Below are positions 19,481 to 28,298 of a DNA stretch of 64,000 nt, piece by piece. The position numbers were made by a program, and so were the translations under genes. The stretch lies in NCBI RefSeq assembly GCF_019459225.1, contig NZ_JAIAZY010000008.1, forward strand, positions 52,624 through 116,623, given 5' to 3'. This stretch comes from Bacillus sp. IITD106. Lineage in GTDB: Bacteria > Bacillota > Bacilli > Bacillales > Bacillaceae_C. The notes under the pieces are model-generated. The model ran no database searches. It saw only the letters and a program-made list of their open reading frames with translations, and was not told where the DNA came from. Every line of letters starts with the position of its first letter. The first letter of the stretch is position 1.

Positions 19481-19519
19481 AATTCCTTCTTCCACATTAT
19501 ATTAAGTGAAAGAAGGAAT
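19481..19519 (-). terminator. intrinsic terminator of yphF
   Basis: AATTCCTTCTTCCAC / GTGAAAGAAGGAAT stem (one mismatch), 5 bases past the yphF stop, followed on the minus strand by TTTTTAT. Confidence 0.85.
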
Positions 19520-19523
19520 ATTC

Positions 19524-20231
19524 CTATTTTTCCATGTAAATCGGTTCATTGTTTTCATCTACTGTGTAGGAAAGTGAATATGCAGGAACAAATAATGAAT
19601 TTTCAGTAAGAATGCTTGTGATCTCATCACCAGGCTTAAACGTTTTCCCGCTTTCTTTTAATGTCAGATAGAGATCGCTTATATAATCTACAAAAACCTC
19701 ACCATCTATATTGATAATAAGAGGCAAATTTCTATTAGTAAAGGGTGAAATAATATAAGGCTCACTTTTAAAACCTAGTTTTTTATAATCTAAACTATAG
19801 ATATTATGAGCGATTGCTTCTTTAAATGGTGGATATCCTTGTGATTGAATTCTCAATTTTACTTCCCTAATTTTTTCGGCAATACGCAGATCAAACACTT
19901 TTACGGTTGGATTCGTCTCCACGTCTATTAAAACATATTGAAAGACTCCACCGCTTTCATAAGCATTCCCTGGAGGGGTAGCGATAAAACGGGGAGCAAG
20001 TTTTGAAAAATCAATCGGATATTTTATGTATATAGGAGTTTCATAATCACGAGTTTTGATTGGTAATAGCCCGTTTGTCGTTTCTTTATATTGATCAACA
20101 GCTGTCTGGACAGACTTGATCTGATCTTCATACGGTATTTGATTCTCAACTTTTTTTTCTTGAGGGTATAGACACCCGCTTAATAAAACGGATGCTAGTA
20201 TTAATATTGCTATATTTACATTTAGTTTCAT
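19524..20231 (-). CDS. yphF: lipoprotein YphF
   Basis: A 235-residue predicted lipoprotein. A hydrophobic signal sequence ends in the lipobox LLSGC near residue 20, followed by a charged extracytoplasmic domain without recognised motifs. Function is unknown; the position between yphE and spoIVA matches B. subtilis. The start is uncertain: the frame reaches an ATG at 20261, but the ATG at 20231 gives a proper signal peptide and has AAGGGAAG upstream, although about 10 bases away. It ends in a good terminator. Confidence 0.8.
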   Translation of the reverse strand: MKLNVNIAILILASVLLSGCLYPQEKKVENQIPYEDQIKSVQTAVDQYKETTNGLLPIKTRDYETPIYIKYPIDFSKLAPRFIATPPGNAYESGGVFQYVLIDVETNPTVKVFDLRIAEKIREVKLRIQSQGYPPFKEAIAHNIYSLDYKKLGFKSEPYIISPFTNRNLPLIINIDGEVFVDYISDLYLTLKESGKTFKPGDEITSILTENSLFVPAYSLSYTVDENNEPIYMEK

Positions 20232-20275
20232 GAATAGCTTCTTCCCTTCAGCATCTTTCATGTTGATAGTGAAAT

Positions 20276-20476
20276 TCAGCTAGTTGGACCAGTCAGGACA
20301 ACGAAAAGCATAATAAGCCCCCCAATGATCATACATAACCAAGCTGAAATGGCGGTTACTATTTTTAATACTCTATTATTCAATTTATAACGACTGATAT
20401 AAATTGTAAACATTGCTAAAGCTAGAAGCAGCATTCCAATAATCGAAATCCACATTTTTTGCATTGACGGCGACAT
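20276..20476 (-). CDS. yphE: small DUF2768 membrane protein YphE
   Basis: A 66-residue membrane protein with two hydrophobic segments (about residues 8-27 and 37-60) separated by SRYKLNNRVLK. It matches the DUF2768 family typical of sporulating bacilli; function is unknown. The ATG at 20476 is preceded by GGAGG at 7 bases; the frame upstream to 20506 includes the ribosome site itself and is not coding. A TATAAT lies at 20520-20515 on the same strand. It is followed by yphF after 44 bases. Confidence 0.82.
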   Translation of the reverse strand: MSPSMQKMWISIIGMLLLALAMFTIYISRYKLNNRVLKIVTAISAWLCMIIGGLIMLFVVLTGPTS

Positions 20477-20539
20477 GTACATTCCTCCACTACTAAAAAT
20501 ACACATTAATAGCTATTATATCATGTTCGAATGATTTAA

Positions 20540-20555
20540 AAGGTTATATAACCTT
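20540..20555. promoter_or_regulatory. 16-bp perfect palindrome upstream of yphE
   Basis: AAGGTTATATAACCTT is fully self-complementary. It overlaps the place where a -35 box would lie for the TATAAT at 20520-20515 in front of yphE. It could be an operator or activator site; no regulator is identified. Confidence 0.45.
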
Positions 20556-20578
20556 AAAATAATTGACAACAAAAAAAG

Positions 20579-20607
20579 ATGAAGCAATGGACAGCCCTTT
20601 GCTTCAT
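20579..20607 (-). terminator. intrinsic terminator of gpsA
   Basis: ATGAAGCAA / TTGCTTCAT stem with an 11-base loop followed on the minus strand by CTTTTTTTG. It is about 100 bases past the gpsA stop. Confidence 0.85.
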
Positions 20608-20705
20608 AGATGACAAACTAATACCCATTCCACCTGTTTAAGCATTTTACTTCAAAGCATTATATGCACTTAAAAAAAGAACGCATCCTCTTTTGCCTAA
20701 TCACG

Positions 20706-21761
20706 TTATTGTTGTTCCATCTGTTCACTCAAAATATCGACAAGATCTTCCATTTCGTTTGTTTTTAATCTTGCCATTAAGCGTTCTCCGGCAATTTTCG
20801 CATTTACATCACTGAATAATATTTGATAAAGAATTTCAGTAATAGGCATTTTGCAATTATATTTTTGAGCCAATTGATATGCTGCTTTTGTCGTTCTTAC
20901 ACCTTCTACAACCATTCCCATATCCTCAAGGACATCTTCTAATTTTTGTCCCTTGCCAAGCATGTTACCCGCACGCCAATTGCGTGAATGAACACTCGTG
21001 CAAGTTACAATTAAATCACCTATTCCAGCCAATCCGGAAAAAGTTAACGGATTTGCACCCATTTTTGTTCCCAGCCGAGAAATTTCCGCTAAACCCCTTG
21101 TAATAAGTGCGGCTTTTGCATTATCCCCAAAACCTAGGCCATCAGAAATACCTGCTGCAAGAGCGATGATGTTTTTAAGGGAGCCTCCTATTTCAACTCC
21201 AATTAAATCTGGATTCGTATAGACGCGAAAATGTTGATTCATAAATAAATCTTGTATTTTTTCTGCCGCTTCCATATTTTTAGATGAAACAGCAACAGTT
21301 GTAGGATGTCTTAAGCTTACTTCTTCGGCATGGCTAGGTCCTGAAAGCACTACTATATCTTTTAGGATTCGTTTTGGCATCTCTTCGTCAATTATTTCTG
21401 ATACACGCAATAAACTATCTGGTTCTATCCCTTTACTTACATGTACAATCGTAAGTGGCTGCAATTGGAACTTAATAATCTCTCTTAATGTTTCCCTTAT
21501 CGCCTTAGTAGGAACCGCTAATACGACTATTTCAATCCCATTTAAAGCTTCTTCCAGCGAAACATATGCGGTAATCTTATCAGGAAGAGTAATTCCCGGT
21601 AAGTATTTTTCATTTGTGTGCGTATCGTTGATTTCATCTTTTTGCCGTTCATTTCTTGTCCATAATTGAATATGATGTCCATTATCCGCTAAAACGAGTG
21701 CTAAAGCTGTACCCCAACTTCCAGCCCCAATAACAGCTACTCTTTCTTTTTCATTTCCCAA
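20706..21761 (-). CDS. gpsA: NAD(P)-dependent glycerol-3-phosphate dehydrogenase GpsA
   Basis: A 351-residue enzyme that reduces dihydroxyacetone phosphate to sn-glycerol 3-phosphate for phospholipid synthesis. The Rossmann loop [12 protein letters not shown] (about residues 10-21) and the family signature [33 protein letters not shown] with the catalytic Lys are intact, as is [13 protein letters not shown]. It starts with TTG at 21761, GGTGGGTG standing upstream. It follows der by 21 bases, the usual der-gpsA pair, and ends in a terminator. Confidence 0.97.
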   Translation of the reverse strand: MGNEKERVAVIGAGSWGTALALVLADNGHHIQLWTRNERQKDEINDTHTNEKYLPGITLPDKITAYVSLEEALNGIEIVVLAVPTKAIRETLREIIKFQLQPLTIVHVSKGIEPDSLLRVSEIIDEEMPKRILKDIVVLSGPSHAEEVSLRHPTTVAVSSKNMEAAEKIQDLFMNQHFRVYTNPDLIGVEIGGSLKNIIALAAGISDGLGFGDNAKAALITRGLAEISRLGTKMGANPLTFSGLAGIGDLIVTCTSVHSRNWRAGNMLGKGQKLEDVLEDMGMVVEGVRTTKAAYQLAQKYNCKMPITEILYQILFSDVNAKIAGERLMARLKTNEMEDLVDILSEQMEQQ

Positions 21762-21782
21762 GCTTGTACACCCACCTTCATA

Positions 21783-23093
21783 TTATTTTCTTTGTCTTGT
21801 TATGATTTTTATAGGCGTCCCTTCAAAACCAAAGGCTTCCCTTATTCTATTTTGTAAAAATCTTTCATAAGAAAAGTGCATGATTTCTGGATCATTTACG
21901 AAAACAATAAACGTCGGTGGTTTTATTCCTACTTGTGTAACATAAAAGATTTTTAATTTGCGCCCTTTATCTGAAGGAGTAGGATTCATGGCTATTGCAT
22001 CCGCAATTACATCGTTCAAAACACTTGATTGAACGCGCATGGAGTGGTTTTCACTTGCTATTTTTATAGCAGGAAGCAAGTTTGTCAATCTTTTTCTTGT
22101 TTTTGCCGAGACGAAAAGAATAGGAGCATAATCTAAAAACAAGAAATGAGCTCTAATTTTTTCTTCAAATTCCTTCATCGTTTTTTCATCTTTCTCAACA
22201 GCATCCCATTTATTGACGACGATGATAACAGCTCTACCAGCTTCATGAGCATATCCTGCGATTTTTTTATCTTGTTCTAATATTCCTTCTTCTCCATTTA
22301 ATACAACAAGTACAACATCAGATCGGTCAATTGCCTTTAATGCTCTTAACACACTATATTTCTCAGTGGTTTCGTACACTTTTCCCTTTTTACGCATTCC
22401 AGCAGTGTCAATAATAGTATATTTTTGTCCCTCATATTCATATGAAGAATCAATCGCGTCTCTCGTTGTACCAGCTATATCGCTGACAATGACTCTATCT
22501 TCACCAAGTAAAGCATTGACGATAGATGATTTTCCGACATTCGGTCTTCCGATTAAACTAAATTTAATGACATCCTCATCTATATGCTCCTCGCCAGTTT
22601 GCGGAAAATGTTTGACTACTTCATCAAGCAAATCTCCCAAACCAAGACCATGTGAACCTGAAATAGGGAATGGTTCATTGAAGCCTAGTGAATAAAAATC
22701 ATATATTTCTGCACGCATTTCGGGGTTATCTACTTTATTAACTGCTAACACGACTGGTTTTTTGGACCGAAACAGAATTTTAGCCACTTCTTCGTCTGCG
22801 GAAGTGACCCCTTCCCTACTATTAACGATGAAAATAATGACATCAGCCTCGGCTATTGCAATTTCCGCCTGTAAACGGATTTCCTCTAAAAATGGGGCAT
22901 CACCGATTTCGATTCCGCCCGTATCGATTATATGAAATTCATTAGAAAGCCATTCACCAGTACCATAAATACGATCTCTCGTTACTCCTGGAGTATCTTC
23001 AACAATTGAAATACGTTCTCCCACAATTCGATTAAAAATAGTTGATTTACCTACATTCGGACGACCAACAATCGCCACAGTCGGTTTAGTCAT
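21783..23093 (-). CDS. der: ribosome-assembly GTPase Der (EngA)
   Basis: A 436-residue protein with two tandem GTPase domains followed by a KH-like domain. G1 loops GRPNVGKST and GRPNVGKSS occur near residues 10 and 180, each with its DTAG/DTGG, and NKVD/NKWD motifs. It acts in 50S subunit maturation. The ATG at 23093 is chosen over a GTG at 23102 because [16 protein letters not shown] is the usual family start and the length then equals that of B. subtilis Der. It lies upstream of gpsA as in other bacilli. Confidence 0.97.
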   Translation of the reverse strand: MTKPTVAIVGRPNVGKSTIFNRIVGERISIVEDTPGVTRDRIYGTGEWLSNEFHIIDTGGIEIGDAPFLEEIRLQAEIAIAEADVIIFIVNSREGVTSADEEVAKILFRSKKPVVLAVNKVDNPEMRAEIYDFYSLGFNEPFPISGSHGLGLGDLLDEVVKHFPQTGEEHIDEDVIKFSLIGRPNVGKSSIVNALLGEDRVIVSDIAGTTRDAIDSSYEYEGQKYTIIDTAGMRKKGKVYETTEKYSVLRALKAIDRSDVVLVVLNGEEGILEQDKKIAGYAHEAGRAVIIVVNKWDAVEKDEKTMKEFEEKIRAHFLFLDYAPILFVSAKTRKRLTNLLPAIKIASENHSMRVQSSVLNDVIADAIAMNPTPSDKGRKLKIFYVTQVGIKPPTFIVFVNDPEIMHFSYERFLQNRIREAFGFEGTPIKIITRQRK

Positions 23094-23177
23094 TTCATCC
23101 ACTCACTTTTAAAGTTAATCTTTAGTTCTACTGAGAAATCGTACCATATTATTTGAATAAAAGGTAATGATATTCAT

Positions 23178-23774
23178 TTAGTGGGAAATTTTTTTATTTC
23201 CCTTTATTCTCATCATTGCAGTTAGATTCGAAATAAAGTTCATAAACAAAATTGAAAAGACAGTAATAGAAATAATGTCTAAATATTCCATTGAACCGAT
23301 TAAATAAGGCATATCCCATTTGCTTAAGAACGCAGCAAATACAATATCTCCTTGAATAGTACCAAGACATATAAAAAGAATTCGAAGTTTAACAGATGAT
23401 GAGTATATAAAATAACTTAATATAAATAAAACAAATGACATTAGCACTACTCTATCTATGAACATTAATATTGGATCATACATTTCAAATAAGAGAAATC
23501 CAGCATATCCTACCATTAAAGTAAAAACAGTACATAATAAATGAAGCTGCTTTTTCAACGGTAATCTAGATGCTGCATAATAACATATGCCCAACATCAA
23601 TATGCTAGCTCCAGATATATTAAGAGAATAAAACCTTATCGTAATAGACTTTAATATAATAAAAAGTAAAGCAAACATTGCCATTATCCATCTATACCTT
23701 GAATGTTTATTCATGAAAAATGTTGCGTAAATCCAAATTATCCATGCGATTAGCAAAAAGATCATTCCTGACAT
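23178..23774 (-). CDS. yphA: polytopic membrane protein, YphA-like
   Basis: A 198-residue integral membrane protein with about six hydrophobic helices and a short basic C-terminal tail (RIKGNKKISH). No catalytic motif is visible and the function is unknown. The YphA assignment rests on length, topology and position upstream of der; in B. subtilis two more genes (yphB, seaA) lie in this interval and are missing here. The ATG at 23774 is chosen with GGAGG 8 bases upstream. The tandem repeat array lies upstream of this gene. Confidence 0.7.
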   Translation of the reverse strand: MSGMIFLLIAWIIWIYATFFMNKHSRYRWIMAMFALLFIILKSITIRFYSLNISGASILMLGICYYAASRLPLKKQLHLLCTVFTLMVGYAGFLLFEMYDPILMFIDRVVLMSFVLFILSYFIYSSSVKLRILFICLGTIQGDIVFAAFLSKWDMPYLIGSMEYLDIISITVFSILFMNFISNLTAMMRIKGNKKISH

Positions 23775-24040
23775 TGCCACCACCTCCGCTAACAGTATAG
23801 GGAAGGTAATGAAAATTTAATCAGATAATTTGAAAAATAGTTAAAAAAAGCATAAGACTATGTGCAACGAAGTAATGGCCTGATGGATATTGGACATTCA
23901 GCGTTTTATCTAAGCTTTGAGTCTTATTAAATACATTCTAATTGTCTTTACTATAATTTGGGATAGACTCGCATAAAAGCCATTTTTAGATTGGTGAACT
24001 TTAACTTTTGAATTAAACGAGCTTAACATCCAATACATCA

Positions 24041-24455
24041 ATTGAGGACTTTCAGCTATGATATCCATCTCGTAAAGTGCATCAATCTCTGGATTGAGGA
24101 CCTTCAGCTATGAAATCCAAATCGTGAAGGGTATCAATCTCTGGATTGAGGACCTTCAGCTTTGAATTCCAACTCGTGAAGGGCACCAATCTCTGGATTG
24201 AGGACCTTCAGCTTTGAATTCCAACTCGTGAAGGGCACTAATCTTTGGATTGAGGACTTTCAGCTATGAATTCCAACTCGTGAAGGGCACCAATCTTTGG
24301 ATTGAGGACCTTCAGTTTTGAATTCCAACTCGTGAAGGGCACCAATCTCTGGATTGAGGACCTTCAACTTTGAATTCCAACTCGTGAAGGGCACCAATCT
24401 CTGGATTGAGGACTTCAGCTATGAATTCCAACTCGGTAAGGGCATCAATGAACGG
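24041..24455. repeat. tandem array of eight 52-bp repeats
   Basis: Unit starts (ATTGAGGA) fall at 24041, 24093, 24145, 24197, 24249, 24301, 24353 and 24405, exactly 52 bases apart. Inner units 3-7 differ by only a few bases; units 1, 2 and 8 are more diverged and a decayed partial copy precedes unit 1. Each unit holds CCTTCA...TGAAGG around a GAATTC core and, at each junction, CAATC-TCTG-GATTG, so the array can fold as a chain of hairpins. No long frame crosses it. The 909-base gene-free stretch 23775-24683 otherwise holds AT-rich sequence and the ypfD terminator. Confidence 0.93.
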
Positions 24456-24547
24456 AATGTTGACCACGAAAATTCTTCCACCATTATCTAGATAATGATC
24501 TTCTTCAATAAATATCCTTACGTTAAATCCCTTTAAATCACATAAAA

Positions 24548-24573
24548 AACCTCCCGATAATTAACGAGAGGTT
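24548..24573 (-). terminator. intrinsic terminator downstream of ypfD
   Basis: AACCTCCCG / CGAGAGGTT stem (one mismatch), followed on the minus strand by TTTTTTATG. It is about 110 bases past the ypfD stop. Confidence 0.75.
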
Positions 24574-24683
24574 TTTCATTTAACTCATACGCCAATCTAC
24601 TAGCAAACTTCATGTCCTTTTCCTTATGATAAGTCAAAGGACCTTATGTTTGTTCGTCGATAATAAGGCGCTTCTGCTATTAT

Positions 24684-25817
24684 TTATTTAAAACCCTTTA
24701 ATTTATCTCCAATCATATCGCTTAATTGGAATCCTTTGGACTCTTCTGGTAGTTCGTAATCTTTTACTTGATCATTTTGATCTTCAAGCTCTTTCATGCT
24801 TAAAGAAAGTCTTTGATCTGCTTCATTAACATCCAGCACTTTGACTTTAACAGTTTGTCCTTCTTGTAATACTTCATGAGGCGTTCCGATATGCTTGTGG
24901 GATATTTGCGAAATATGGACAAGTCCTTCTACCCCTGGGAACACTTCGACAAACGCTCCAAAGGAAACTAAACGTTTTACTGTTCCTTCTAAAATTGTTC
25001 CTCTTGGTGCTTTTTCAGCAATATTTGACCAAGGTCCTGGCAAAGTTTCTTTAATTGATAAGGAAATTCTTTCATTATCACGATCGACTGAAAGGACTTT
25101 TACTTGTACTTTGTCTCCTTCTTTTACAACGTCAGATGGTTTGTCAATATGCTCGTGTGAAAGCTGGGAAATGTGTACGAGTCCATCGACACCTCCAATA
25201 TCAACAAAGGCTCCAAAATCTGTAAGTCTTTGAATTGTTCCTTCAATAACTTGGCCGGGTTCAAGTTTTTCGAGAATAGCTTGTTTTTCGCGGTTTTTTT
25301 CTTCTTCTACCACGATTCGATGTGATAAAATTAGACGGTTTTTCTCTTTATCCAATTCAACAATTTTAAAAGAAAGGGTTTTCCCTTGGTAATCAGAGAA
25401 ATCCTCCACGAAATGATCCTCAACCATTGATGCCGGTACGAAGCCTCTCACACCCAAATCAACTACTAGTCCGCCTTTAACTACTTCATTTACTTCAGCA
25501 TCGAATACTTCATTATTTTGAAATCGTTTTTCAAGCGTTTCCCAAGCATTCTCTGCATCGACTTTACGCTTAGAAAGTACAAGGAGCTCTTCTTCCACTT
25601 TGGTTACGATCAAATCCAACTCTTCACCTTCGTGGACCACGTCAGATGCTTTCTCAACATGAAGGCTCGAAAGTTCACTTATTGGAATAATTCCATCTAG
25701 TTTGCTTCCTTCTAGATCAACTAAGACTTGCTTTTCTTCAATCTTAGTTACCGTTCCTTTAACGCGGTCTCCTTCAGAGAAACTTTTAACTTCAATATTA
25801 TTTATATCCTCCGTCAT
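24684..25817 (-). CDS. ypfD: S1 RNA-binding domain protein YpfD (ribosomal protein S1 homologue)
   Basis: A 377-residue protein with four S1 OB-fold repeats at about residues 15-82, 98-168, 184-255 and 268-345 (for example GTIQRLTDFGAFVDIGGVDGLVHISQLS and GTVKRLVSFGAFVEVFPGVEGLVHISQIS). It is homologous to the 30S protein S1 of Gram-negative bacteria but shorter, and in B. subtilis it is not essential; a role in mRNA handling or translation is inferred. The ATG at 25817 with GGAGGAG upstream is chosen over the frame to 25844. It follows the cmk-plsC genes, the normal order. Confidence 0.95.
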   Translation of the reverse strand: MTEDINNIEVKSFSEGDRVKGTVTKIEEKQVLVDLEGSKLDGIIPISELSSLHVEKASDVVHEGEELDLIVTKVEEELLVLSKRKVDAENAWETLEKRFQNNEVFDAEVNEVVKGGLVVDLGVRGFVPASMVEDHFVEDFSDYQGKTLSFKIVELDKEKNRLILSHRIVVEEEKNREKQAILEKLEPGQVIEGTIQRLTDFGAFVDIGGVDGLVHISQLSHEHIDKPSDVVKEGDKVQVKVLSVDRDNERISLSIKETLPGPWSNIAEKAPRGTILEGTVKRLVSFGAFVEVFPGVEGLVHISQISHKHIGTPHEVLQEGQTVKVKVLDVNEADQRLSLSMKELEDQNDQVKDYELPEESKGFQLSDMIGDKLKGFK

Positions 25818-25962
25818 ATGTACTCCTCCTATCCTGCTTTTCAAAACTGAAAGGATTTACATGCTGTCAATCCTCAACTAATCATAAAAAATCATCTTGT
25901 AATAAACTTCTTATAAATGCTTTATTTTGTCAAGCGATTGCCTTTATAGTTCCTAAAATAAA

Positions 25963-26547
25963 TCAGTTTTTATGTTCATCTACTAATTTCCTAATCTCAG
26001 ACATAATTACTTCCGTAGCGGCTTCTGCCGATACTTTCTTCTCTCTCATTTCAGTAAAATCTATCGGCTTTCCGTAAACAACTATTAATTTTTTAAATGG
26101 CTTATACGGACCGATAATCGCACAAGGAACTACAAATGCGTTTGATCTAAGAGCAAAAAATCCTGCACCCGCTAGTCCTTTTCCAACTTCTCCTGTTGTA
26201 TTCCTGGTACCTTCTGGAAATAGTCCTACTACTTTCCCCTCTTTTAAATACTTTAAACCCGTTCTTAATGCTTCTCTATCACTTAACCCTCTTTTTACAG
26301 GGAATGCTTGGATGTTTTCCATTAGCTTCTTACTTAATGGATGTTTAAATAATTCTGCCTTTGCCATAAAATAGATTGGACGTGGTGCCGTAATACCCAC
26401 AACAGGAGGATCCAAATTATCAATATGGTTAGAACAAAGCAAAACACTTCCATCTTTTGGGAAATGCTCTGTTCCCCTCGTTTCAATTCTATATAACGGT
26501 TTAAGGACGATACTTACTACTGTCCTCGCAAATGAATAGAAATTCAT
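25963..26547 (-). CDS. plsC: 1-acyl-sn-glycerol-3-phosphate acyltransferase PlsC
   Basis: A 194-residue membrane-associated acyltransferase that makes phosphatidic acid from lysophosphatidic acid. The catalytic NHIDNLDPP (His-x4-Asp, near residues 42-48), FPVKRG and [10 protein letters not shown] blocks of the LPLAT family are all present. Its ATG overlaps the cmk stop in an ATGA, so translation is probably coupled. It is next to ypfD as in other bacilli. Confidence 0.95.
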   Translation of the reverse strand: MNFYSFARTVVSIVLKPLYRIETRGTEHFPKDGSVLLCSNHIDNLDPPVVGITAPRPIYFMAKAELFKHPLSKKLMENIQAFPVKRGLSDREALRTGLKYLKEGKVVGLFPEGTRNTTGEVGKGLAGAGFFALRSNAFVVPCAIIGPYKPFKKLIVVYGKPIDFTEMREKKVSAEAATEVIMSEIRKLVDEHKN

Positions 26548-27221
26548 TTAGTTTCAATCCTTTCCAAAGCAAGAGCTAATATTTTTTCGGCGACTTCTTT
26601 TATAGATAATGAAGATGTATCAATTTCTATTGCATCTTTCGCTTTTCTTAATGGCGAAATCTCCCTCTCCGAATCTTGTTTATCACGTAGCATTATTTCT
26701 TCTTTTAATTTTTCCAAATTTGAAGGAAACCCTTTTTGAAGATTTTCCAGGTGGCGACGCTCTGCCCGAATGTCCACACTAGCAAGTAAAAATATTTTTA
26801 ACTCCGCATTTGGCAACACTTTTGTCCCAATATCTCTGCCGTCCATTACGACTCCGCCATCCTTGCCGAACATTTGCTGACGAAAAACCATTTCTTCACG
26901 AACTGCTTTTATGGCAGCTACCTTAGATACTTTATTTGTTACTTCTTCTCCTCTGATTTGTGTTGTCACATCATTCCCATCCAAATAAATCAACTGTCCA
27001 TTGGCCGAAGGTTTTAATTGAATAGTTGTATGCAACAATAACCTTTTCATTTCTGCATCATCGTTTATATCTACTTTATCTACTATTGATTTATACGTTA
27101 TCGCCCTGTACATGGCACCTGTATCAATATAAATATATGAAAGTTTTTCGGCGATCATTTTTGCGACGGTGCTTTTTCCTGCTGCGGCTGGACCGTCTAT
27201 AGCTATGCTAATTTTCTTCAT
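26544..27221 (-). CDS. cmk: cytidylate kinase Cmk
   Basis: A 225-residue nucleoside monophosphate kinase that phosphorylates CMP and dCMP. The P-loop GPAAAGKST (about residues 9-17), [20 protein letters not shown] and [16 protein letters not shown] (lid and CMP-binding residues) are visible. The ATG at 27221 is preceded by GCAGGTG; the upstream frame to 27242 is not supported. It overlaps plsC by 4 bases. Confidence 0.97.
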   Translation of the reverse strand: MKKISIAIDGPAAAGKSTVAKMIAEKLSYIYIDTGAMYRAITYKSIVDKVDINDDAEMKRLLLHTTIQLKPSANGQLIYLDGNDVTTQIRGEEVTNKVSKVAAIKAVREEMVFRQQMFGKDGGVVMDGRDIGTKVLPNAELKIFLLASVDIRAERRHLENLQKGFPSNLEKLKEEIMLRDKQDSEREISPLRKAKDAIEIDTSSLSIKEVAEKILALALERIETK

Positions 27222-27299
27222 CTTTTTCACCTGCTTAGTCATTTTCCTAATCTATATTACCATAGAACGACATAGACAAATCATATTATCAATAAAAAA

Positions 27300-27323
27300 A
27301 TGAGAACAAGCATATGTCCTCAT
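27300..27323 (-). terminator. intrinsic terminator at the ypfB stop
   Basis: ATGAGAACA / TGTCCTCAT stem (one mismatch) with a 6-base loop; the ypfB stop codon lies inside it. It is followed on the minus strand by TTTTTTTATT. Confidence 0.8.
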
Positions 27324-27499
27324 TCTTTGCTATTAAAAACATTTAATTTTGGTTGTTCTTCGATGCCTGCCGTACCCTCGTATAAAATTAGTTTATTCGT
27401 GAATTTAAGGAAGCCCATTTCATGAAACCCTTGTACTAGTATTAAAATGATAAGATGAATCATGACGAGTTTAAGTAAAATGCGTTCCATTGTACTCAT
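27320..27499 (-). CDS. ypfB: small membrane protein YpfB (DUF5359-type)
   Basis: A 59-residue protein with one hydrophobic segment (RILLKLVMIHLIILILVQGF, about residues 5-24) and a short polar tail. It corresponds in size and position to B. subtilis YpfB between ypfA and cmk; function is unknown. The ATG at 27499 has GGAGGAG upstream, whereas the open frame to 27526 is ribosome-site sequence. Its stop is embedded in a terminator. Confidence 0.8.
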   Translation of the reverse strand: MSTMERILLKLVMIHLIILILVQGFHEMGFLKFTNKLILYEGTAGIEEQPKLNVFNSKE

Positions 27500-27552
27500 A
27501 GTACTCCTCCGTTTTCTTCTTATCATCGGTCAAAAAAACGAACTATATACTT

Positions 27553-28203
27553 TTAATTTGATAAACCTCTTTTGCGATATTCTAATTGTTTTTCAAAACA
27601 AAAACGCATAAGCTGCTGTTGTTCTTTATTTTTAATGTTTAAAAACTGGATTGAGGCAAGATGTCGTTTATTTTTATCAAATGATCTAATGACCCTGCAA
27701 TCAAGATTTAAATAAACATACTCTCCAGATTGCATAGGCAAGACTAAACATATCTTTCCTATTTCTCCTCTATTTATTGTTACATTTTTAGGAAGTAGGA
27801 CCGCGCAGCCTCCAGCGCTAAAATCATCCGTCACAGTTGGAATTACTTCCCCCGATTCTAACAATTGTAGTGATACATCAATGGCAACATCGATTCGTAC
27901 AAACTGTCTTCTTTGTATTTTCATTAAATGTTCAACATCTGGGAAGGTTAGCACGAGTAAAGGAATTTGATTTTTTACCCTGCCGATGATTTTAGTTTTA
28001 AATAAATATGCTCCGGATTCTTCATCCACAAAGCTGGCATACATATGGGTATCTGTCCGCAAAAATATTGTTTTATTACTTGTTACACCGAGCGGATAAG
28101 AAATATAAATTTTATTGCCATCAAAATCTGCAATTTTGGCTTTATACTTTTCTTCATTTTGATTATCCGTCTCCAAAATAAGCTCCATTCCGACCTTTAA
28201 CAT
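27553..28203 (-). CDS. ypfA: c-di-GMP-binding PilZ protein YpfA (MotI/DgrA)
   Basis: A 216-residue protein with an N-terminal YcgR-like domain (about residues 1-90) and a C-terminal PilZ domain (about 95-210). The c-di-GMP motifs are present: RRQFVR (near residue 97) and DFSAGGCAV (D-x-S-x-G-G, near residue 127). In B. subtilis this protein binds c-di-GMP and inhibits flagellar motors. The ATG at 28203 with GGGGTG 8 bases upstream gives a length close to that of the homologue. No diguanylate cyclase is encoded in the window. Confidence 0.93.
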   Translation of the reverse strand: MLKVGMELILETDNQNEEKYKAKIADFDGNKIYISYPLGVTSNKTIFLRTDTHMYASFVDEESGAYLFKTKIIGRVKNQIPLLVLTFPDVEHLMKIQRRQFVRIDVAIDVSLQLLESGEVIPTVTDDFSAGGCAVLLPKNVTINRGEIGKICLVLPMQSGEYVYLNLDCRVIRSFDKNKRHLASIQFLNIKNKEQQQLMRFCFEKQLEYRKRGLSN

Positions 28204-28266
28204 GAAAGCCACACCCCGTAGAATTTATAAGCACTTAATTCTATTATCGCATGTATAGGAAAAAAA

Positions 28267-28298
28267 ATATAGGCAGAAATGTTATATTCTGCCTATAT
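28267..28298 (-). terminator. intrinsic terminator of sleB-ypeB
   Basis: ATATAGGCAGAA / TTCTGCCTATAT 12-bp perfect stem that includes the ypeB stop codon, followed on the minus strand by TTTTTTT. Confidence 0.92.

Noticed and set aside
23184..23774. transferred gene or phage holin-like protein
   Set aside because: Length, topology and position upstream of der fit a YphA-like chromosomal gene; no phage genes are nearby.
24041..24455. CRISPR array
   Set aside because: The repeats are contiguous 52-bp units with no unique spacers, and no cas gene is present in the window.
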